This document shows positions 7,801-10,000 of a stretch of DNA of 10,000 nt, in pieces (within the stretch, counting starts at the first letter, position 1; each line of letters opens with the position of its first letter). The stretch covers positions 1-10,000 of the forward strand of contig VSJD01000214.1 in assembly GCA_008636095.1 (NCBI GenBank), in the 5' to 3' direction. A program made the translations under genes and the position numbers. Origin of the DNA: Kiritimatiellota bacterium (GTDB lineage Bacteria; Verrucomicrobiota; Kiritimatiellia; JAAZAB01). The notes under the pieces were generated by a model, which had not been told where the DNA came from, ran no database searches, and was given only the letters and a program-made list of their open reading frames with translations.

Positions 7801-8533
7801 TTAATAGTTTGCGTAATTCCGGCAGGGCATGGTCCAGGTCCCCCTGCCAGACCTGGTTTTGTGCCAGCATTGAACGGGTTTCGTACTGGTTAGGATCAAT
7901 TTGCAAGCTCTTTTGATAGAACGAGCTTGCCTTTTTCAGATTGCCCTCTGCGTTGGCCAGCATGCCGAGAAGATTATAAGGCATGGGTGAGTTGGGTGCG
8001 AGCGCCAGGAGGCGTTCCCAGAGTTGTTTCGTTTTTTGTTTCTGGTCGGTTGCCCAATATGCCCACCCGAGACCTTCCCACGCTGCAAGCTGAGTGGGGT
8101 CTTCCTCAATTACCCACTCGAGTTTTGGTATGGCTTCTTGATAGAGTTTGTCCTGCATGTTGAAAAGACCTTCATACATCTTTTCGAGCACCGGCTTCAC
8201 TTTGACAACGTCAATGTTTTCCTCGCCCTCTTCCTCCATCTCGGCCACTTCGGCTTTTTGCGCTTCAGCCTTGATTTGGGAAATAGCCGTCATGCGGGTG
8301 AAGTGCCGGCGCACCGCCTCGGCCGGTTGTTCAGATGGCTCCATTAGCGGCCGCCACTCTGCGGATATTCTCGGGCCGATATCGGCGGGCTGAGGAAATG
8401 CCATGGCCGAGCGTAATTGCGGCTGAAACGTGGCGTCAGGAAAAACCGTCCATTCCACCTCGACGGCGGAAAGATGAACGGGAATGATGCAAATCGCAAG
8501 AATTGCGGCGGGAATAACAATCGTTTTTTTCAT
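4844..8533 (-). CDS. TPR - CE4 polysaccharide deacetylase - outer-membrane beta-barrel fusion (PgaA/PgaB-like exporter)
   Basis: 1229 aa. A signal peptide (MKKTIVIPAAILAICIIPVHLSA) ends near residue 23; residues 83-108 are highly charged. About ten TPR-like helix pairs span 110-500 (for example LAAWEGLGWAYW, MPYNLLGMLANAEGNLKKA). A CE4 domain fills 501-785: LLYHSLSP (His508), ITFDDALRS (Asp599, Asp600), YGSHLIDAG (His656) and AYPYGD (725-729). The second metal His of the usual SHxxxxH is Gly661. TPR-like helices resume at 785-848. From about 866 to the end, alternating aromatic and polar strands ending in GGLTYTL look like an outer-membrane barrel, with a Thr/Ser-rich insertion at 922-982. 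In E. coli, PgaA supplies TPR plus porin and PgaB the deacetylase; here both are one chain, so deacetylation and export are probably coupled. The start codon follows the SGNH gene's stop by 3 nt with a weak GGGTAGG site. Whether the deacetylase is active is open. Confidence 0.85.
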   Translation of the reverse strand: MKKTIVIPAAILAICIIPVHLSAVEVEWTVFPDATFQPQLRSAMAFPQPADIGPRISAEWRPLMEPSEQPAEAVRRHFTRMTAISQIKAEAQKAEVAEMEEEGEENIDVVKVKPVLEKMYEGLFNMQDKLYQEAIPKLEWVIEEDPTQLAAWEGLGWAYWATDQKQKTKQLWERLLALAPNSPMPYNLLGMLANAEGNLKKASSFYQKSLQIDPNQYETRSMLAQNQVWQGDLDHALPELRKLLKQDQDRVDIRIQLARGMIANQEYEDSLEHWAIIRKTAPDNVDYLLDEGKAFLFIGDLQLAAENAERALELDEGNMRAIELRADVAEYGNKPADAIKDLKKVMKMTENKIFKSRIMRRLAVLYLNLYKTDSINYPLQLCIDTARESIELDPRASMMHLFLGEVYLMNRDYNPARKQFALVLRDFNRENLRAKLGLFEVDIAEGRLDQAESRLADILNSFDPFDPYRYIAISRLEFAKGNYFEAMQALDRLEEEGARGAVLVLLYHSLSPSEWMPMTSVRRFREHILTLQRAGFKFITPDQIPQYFGSLKQNIKTDEKPFFYRLWRNIAYEFSGANPLTDGGLREYSPEKTVCITFDDALRSTFIYGTPIAEEMNLNFGMHVPVGNIQLNQIGIASWDELRQYGETGRWIYGSHLIDAGIPAAVDNTGYEVNPLPNRIWDKSRNRQETLRAYFARIRREFKVSRDTIIKELELDDTDVKFVAYPYGDIGQESDSNITEVDSVVQSILNETHMNYNVGFIQSTYGYAVKGDNPLLYQRYEPSVKAEAREVLQHAFEYHPVFMARRQRAEIAALQGKPYLAMQMLKELERDGYPDENIEELSNYIKQHVAGSIPAPKSDYRNAGKKERTGLELSQPFAGAEINATRANVQIDQWQALAKAGINLTPQLTLEVRGGYGAINQEFTSNVWENIETVKATTTREHSVTTTDGVQSISDSEITTYEPQTVSTNYVVKSKYKSKETDYGGRAAYRFRDGSIFSAEFLRRDFTGNISNESANTFAGEYQFKPVLTLDMAARYQYDVIPSAMRLITYNSAAMLGAWRLRDWWDVLGHGQYSYLSDDNSIMRLNVNSYWLVAERAGFYLGLEGSFITADKYSPDYWTPYWEQRYYVVGRLKRSYPRFYASVEVRIGQIYDRARQEDMDAYNSRKVIADKEGWYPGDSPALGWDSLIGFAATFRKQFFNHWELFGEASVNAVRDYTEYFLKGGLTYTL

Positions 8534-8536
8534 GCC

Positions 8537-9262
8537 CTACCCGTTTTTAAGCGCGGCATTCAATGTCTTGAGAATTATCGCAGCCAGGATGTTGGCGCCC
8601 TCGCGGTTGAAATGAACGCCATCCTGGATACGGACATAAAGCAGATTGCCGTCCGGTTCCACGATGTAGGACGTAAATTTGCCGGGCTCGCGGCTGAATA
8701 TTTTTTGAGTGTCAAGGATGACAACCGCCGGCCGTGAGGCCGCTTCTTTTGAAAATATTTTATTGATAATCAGGACGTGTTCCTGGCGGTCCGGTTCGCG
8801 CATGTCCGGTAGCGCAACCCAAATGATGTTCTTTATACCGCCGGCAATCATAATATCCATGCATTTTCCGACCCGGTGCGCGTATTCAGCCTGCCATTCA
8901 TCGGACCCCGGCTGGAGAATGCCTTTTTCAGTCTGCATCGGCTGGTTGTCATTTGAGCCGATCAATATGACGGCGGCCGTCGGTTTTTCGGTTTCGGCCA
9001 GAACCTTGATTTTTACGTGCCAGTCCAGCAGGTCAAGGCGGCAGAGCCCGGAACCGATGGAGGCGTAAGAAACCGGACGGAACTCGGTGCTTTGCGCCAA
9101 ATCCCTTTCCAGCGAGACACTGACGGTTTTCATGACCGAATCGCCCAGAATCAGGAAAGCGGTTTTGCCCTGCGCGGTGACGCCGCTTGATTGGGCTGTC
9201 CCGGTTGCCGTGCAGGCGATCAAGACCAGGAAAAATGCAGCGTTAAGGCTTGATCTTTTCAT
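8537..9262 (-). CDS. SGNH/GDSL-type hydrolase of the DUF459 kind, probable polysaccharide acyl-transfer partner
   Basis: 241 aa from the ATG at 9262. The N-terminus MKRSSLNAAFFLVLIACT is a signal sequence; LIAC (Cys17) fits a lipobox, so it may be a lipoprotein. SGNH blocks are clear: LILGDSVM at 37-44 (Ser42 nucleophile), YASIGSGLCRLDLLDW at 66-81, LIGSNDNQ at 100-107, and QDGVHFN at 213-219, giving Asp214 and His217 to complete the triad. The GDSxM block, the S/TGL-x-R-x-D-x-x-DW block and the tail are characteristic of the DUF459 (COG2845) subfamily. With an MBOAT gene two places upstream, it most likely acts outside the inner membrane in O-acyl transfer to or removal from the polysaccharide, like AlgJ/AlgX beside AlgI. 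An in-frame TTG at 9292 would give ten more residues and a longer overlap; the ATG start gives a proper signal sequence and is preferred. It overlaps the 98-aa gene by 20 bp in another frame. Confidence 0.85.
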   Translation of the reverse strand: MKRSSLNAAFFLVLIACTATGTAQSSGVTAQGKTAFLILGDSVMKTVSVSLERDLAQSTEFRPVSYASIGSGLCRLDLLDWHVKIKVLAETEKPTAAVILIGSNDNQPMQTEKGILQPGSDEWQAEYAHRVGKCMDIMIAGGIKNIIWVALPDMREPDRQEHVLIINKIFSKEAASRPAVVILDTQKIFSREPGKFTSYIVEPDGNLLYVRIQDGVHFNREGANILAAIILKTLNAALKNG

Positions 9263-9539
9263 TGTGCATCCGGTCTCCGATGGATTTTTCAATAATAGTT
9301 CTGAACTTGGTCAAGCCGAGACGGTTGCTGAAGCCGGCAATCGGGCTGAAAGCAGATAAATAAACATCCCGGAACTTGCCGTATTGCATCAGTTCGATAT
9401 CGCGCATAATGCCGTTGGCGTTGAGTAGAATGGCGGAAATATAAAAAATTGCCACGGCCAGGATAACCGGAAACAATTTTAGCCGGTATTTTTGAGGATC
9501 GTATTGCTCCTGGTGCGGGCCGGCGGCGTTGGTTGTCAT
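9243..9539 (-). CDS. Small single-pass membrane protein between the MBOAT and SGNH genes
   Basis: 98 aa. A polar N-terminus (residues 1-20) leads into one hydrophobic segment at about 22-39 (LFPVILAVAIFYISAILL), followed by a roughly 60-residue region, presumably periplasmic, with NANGIMRDIELMQYGKFRD and a Gly-Leu/Arg-rich end. From memory, the membrane segment plus N-A-N-G-x-x-R and the following L-G-L-x-x-x-R element resemble the N-terminal anchor that precedes the catalytic domain in longer DUF459-type SGNH proteins, so this may be a split-off anchor that works with the SGNH gene behind it. ATG 9539 is chosen because AGGGGG stands just upstream and it starts 7 bp after the MBOAT stop; the open frame extends upstream to 9596 but would overlap the MBOAT end. 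No catalytic motif is present. Confidence 0.7.
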   Translation of the reverse strand: MTTNAAGPHQEQYDPQKYRLKLFPVILAVAIFYISAILLNANGIMRDIELMQYGKFRDVYLSAFSPIAGFSNRLGLTKFRTIIEKSIGDRMHNEKIKP

Positions 9540-9542
9540 GAT

Positions 9543-9548
9543 CCCCCT
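9543..9548 (-). promoter_or_regulatory. Ribosome binding site of the 98-aa membrane protein
   Basis: On the minus strand AGGGGG precedes the ATG at 9539 by 3 nt and overlaps the TAG stop of the MBOAT gene, suggesting translational coupling. It decides the start against an upstream in-frame start at 9596. Confidence 0.5.
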
Positions 9549-10000
9549 AAAATTGGAAATAAATGAACGGCGCCACGCCTTCCGGGCCAAGCGCAAGGAT
9601 AACCGTTAAAATAACCGCCGCCAGCAATCCCTGCCAAACCGGGTTGAGCCTTGCAAACCCGTCCCAGATCTTTCGCATTCTTTGCCCATCGCCGAATTGC
9701 GTTAAAAAACCCACTGCTATTATAGCAATTATAACGGGTGGCGCAAGCGGTTTCGTCCAATGCGCCAGTTGGCCAAGCATTGTCCAGGCGTAATGGAATG
9801 ATTCCGCCCGGAAGAAGAACCAGGTGAGGCAAACAAAGTGAAACAACCAGAGGCGTTTCAAGAAGGGCAGGCCAAAACGGCCCCAGGCGCCGGATGCGCG
9901 GGTTGCGGGGGAAAGCGGATGACGCAGGATCCTTGTTTCCACAAATCGCTCAGCCGCACGATAGACGCCGTGCAACAACCCCCAGAAAACAAATTTCCAG
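9547..10000 (-). CDS. MBOAT-family O-acyltransferase (AlgI/DltB superfamily), C-terminal part
   Basis: The gene enters from the right edge, so only the last 150 residues are visible. They begin WKFVFWGLLHGVYRAAER, the conserved W-x-x-WG-x-x-HG-x-x-x-x-x-ER type block of bacterial membrane-bound O-acyltransferases, whose His is the proposed catalytic residue. They continue with FHFVCLTWFFFRAESFHYAW, a membrane segment with the usual FFRA turn, a further membrane segment near APPVIIAIIAVGFLTQF, a last one near LLAAVILTVILAL, and the typical end FIYFQF. The family moves acyl groups, usually acetyl, across the inner membrane to modify alginate, cellulose, teichoic acid and similar glycans, together with an SGNH or AlgJ/X-like partner. 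Such a partner follows two genes downstream. AlgI is the closest named model, but the substrate cannot be told from this part, so no symbol is given. Confidence 0.9.
   Translation of the reverse strand, partial: WKFVFWGLLHGVYRAAERFVETRILRHPLSPATRASGAWGRFGLPFLKRLWLFHFVCLTWFFFRAESFHYAWTMLGQLAHWTKPLAPPVIIAIIAVGFLTQFGDGQRMRKIWDGFARLNPVWQGLLAAVILTVILALGPEGVAPFIYFQF

Noticed and set aside
9713..9727. Palindrome TGCTATTATAGCA in the MBOAT gene
   Set aside because: It lies inside a membrane segment coding for Ile/Ala repeats, where such a pattern arises easily; no sign of an operator or promoter use.

Overview
This window reads as an exopolysaccharide locus from a Gram-negative bacterium. A protein with a C-terminal outer-membrane beta-barrel, a GH75-type lipoprotein with a lipobox, and an inner-membrane synthase all imply a two-membrane envelope. 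The DNA is moderately GC-rich. The very long multidomain proteins and a degenerate 7-nt intergenic repeat suggest an environmental lineage, perhaps of the PVC superphylum, but this taxonomic guess is weak. No tRNA, rRNA, CRISPR array, insertion sequence or phage gene is visible, and coding density is very high.

Plus strand (1-4820): the last 52 codons of a PgaC/IcaA-like family 2 glycosyltransferase overlap by ATGA the start of a 1279-aa membrane-anchored periplasmic protein. That protein carries a polysaccharide-deacetylase (CE4/NodB) domain with lost metal ligands, two lectin-like beta-sandwich segments, two GH18-like segments without the canonical catalytic motif, and a TPR block. After an 88-bp gap holding a degenerate 7-nt repeat comes a 244-aa lipoprotein recognisable as a GH75-type chitosanase.

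Minus strand (10000 down to 4844): a tight run of four genes starts with an MBOAT O-acyltransferase (AlgI/DltB superfamily, cut by the window edge). Next come a 98-aa single-pass membrane protein, an SGNH hydrolase of the DUF459 type, and a 1229-aa protein that joins TPRs, a CE4 deacetylase domain and an outer-membrane beta-barrel in one chain. The two runs converge tail to tail with 23 bp between stop codons.

Working model (inference): the synthase makes an N-acetylhexosamine polymer. The large plus-strand protein guides or binds it in the periplasm, and the MBOAT plus SGNH pair O-acylates it. The TPR-CE4-barrel protein would partly N-deacetylate and export it, combining the roles that PgaB and PgaA share in the poly-N-acetylglucosamine system. 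The chitosanase-like lipoprotein would trim or clear the partly deacetylated chain. A GH75 enzyme points to a chitosan-like beta-1,4 polymer rather than beta-1,6 PNAG, but linkage cannot be read from sequence. The most unusual items are the PgaA/PgaB-like fusion and the apparent pseudoenzyme scaffold.
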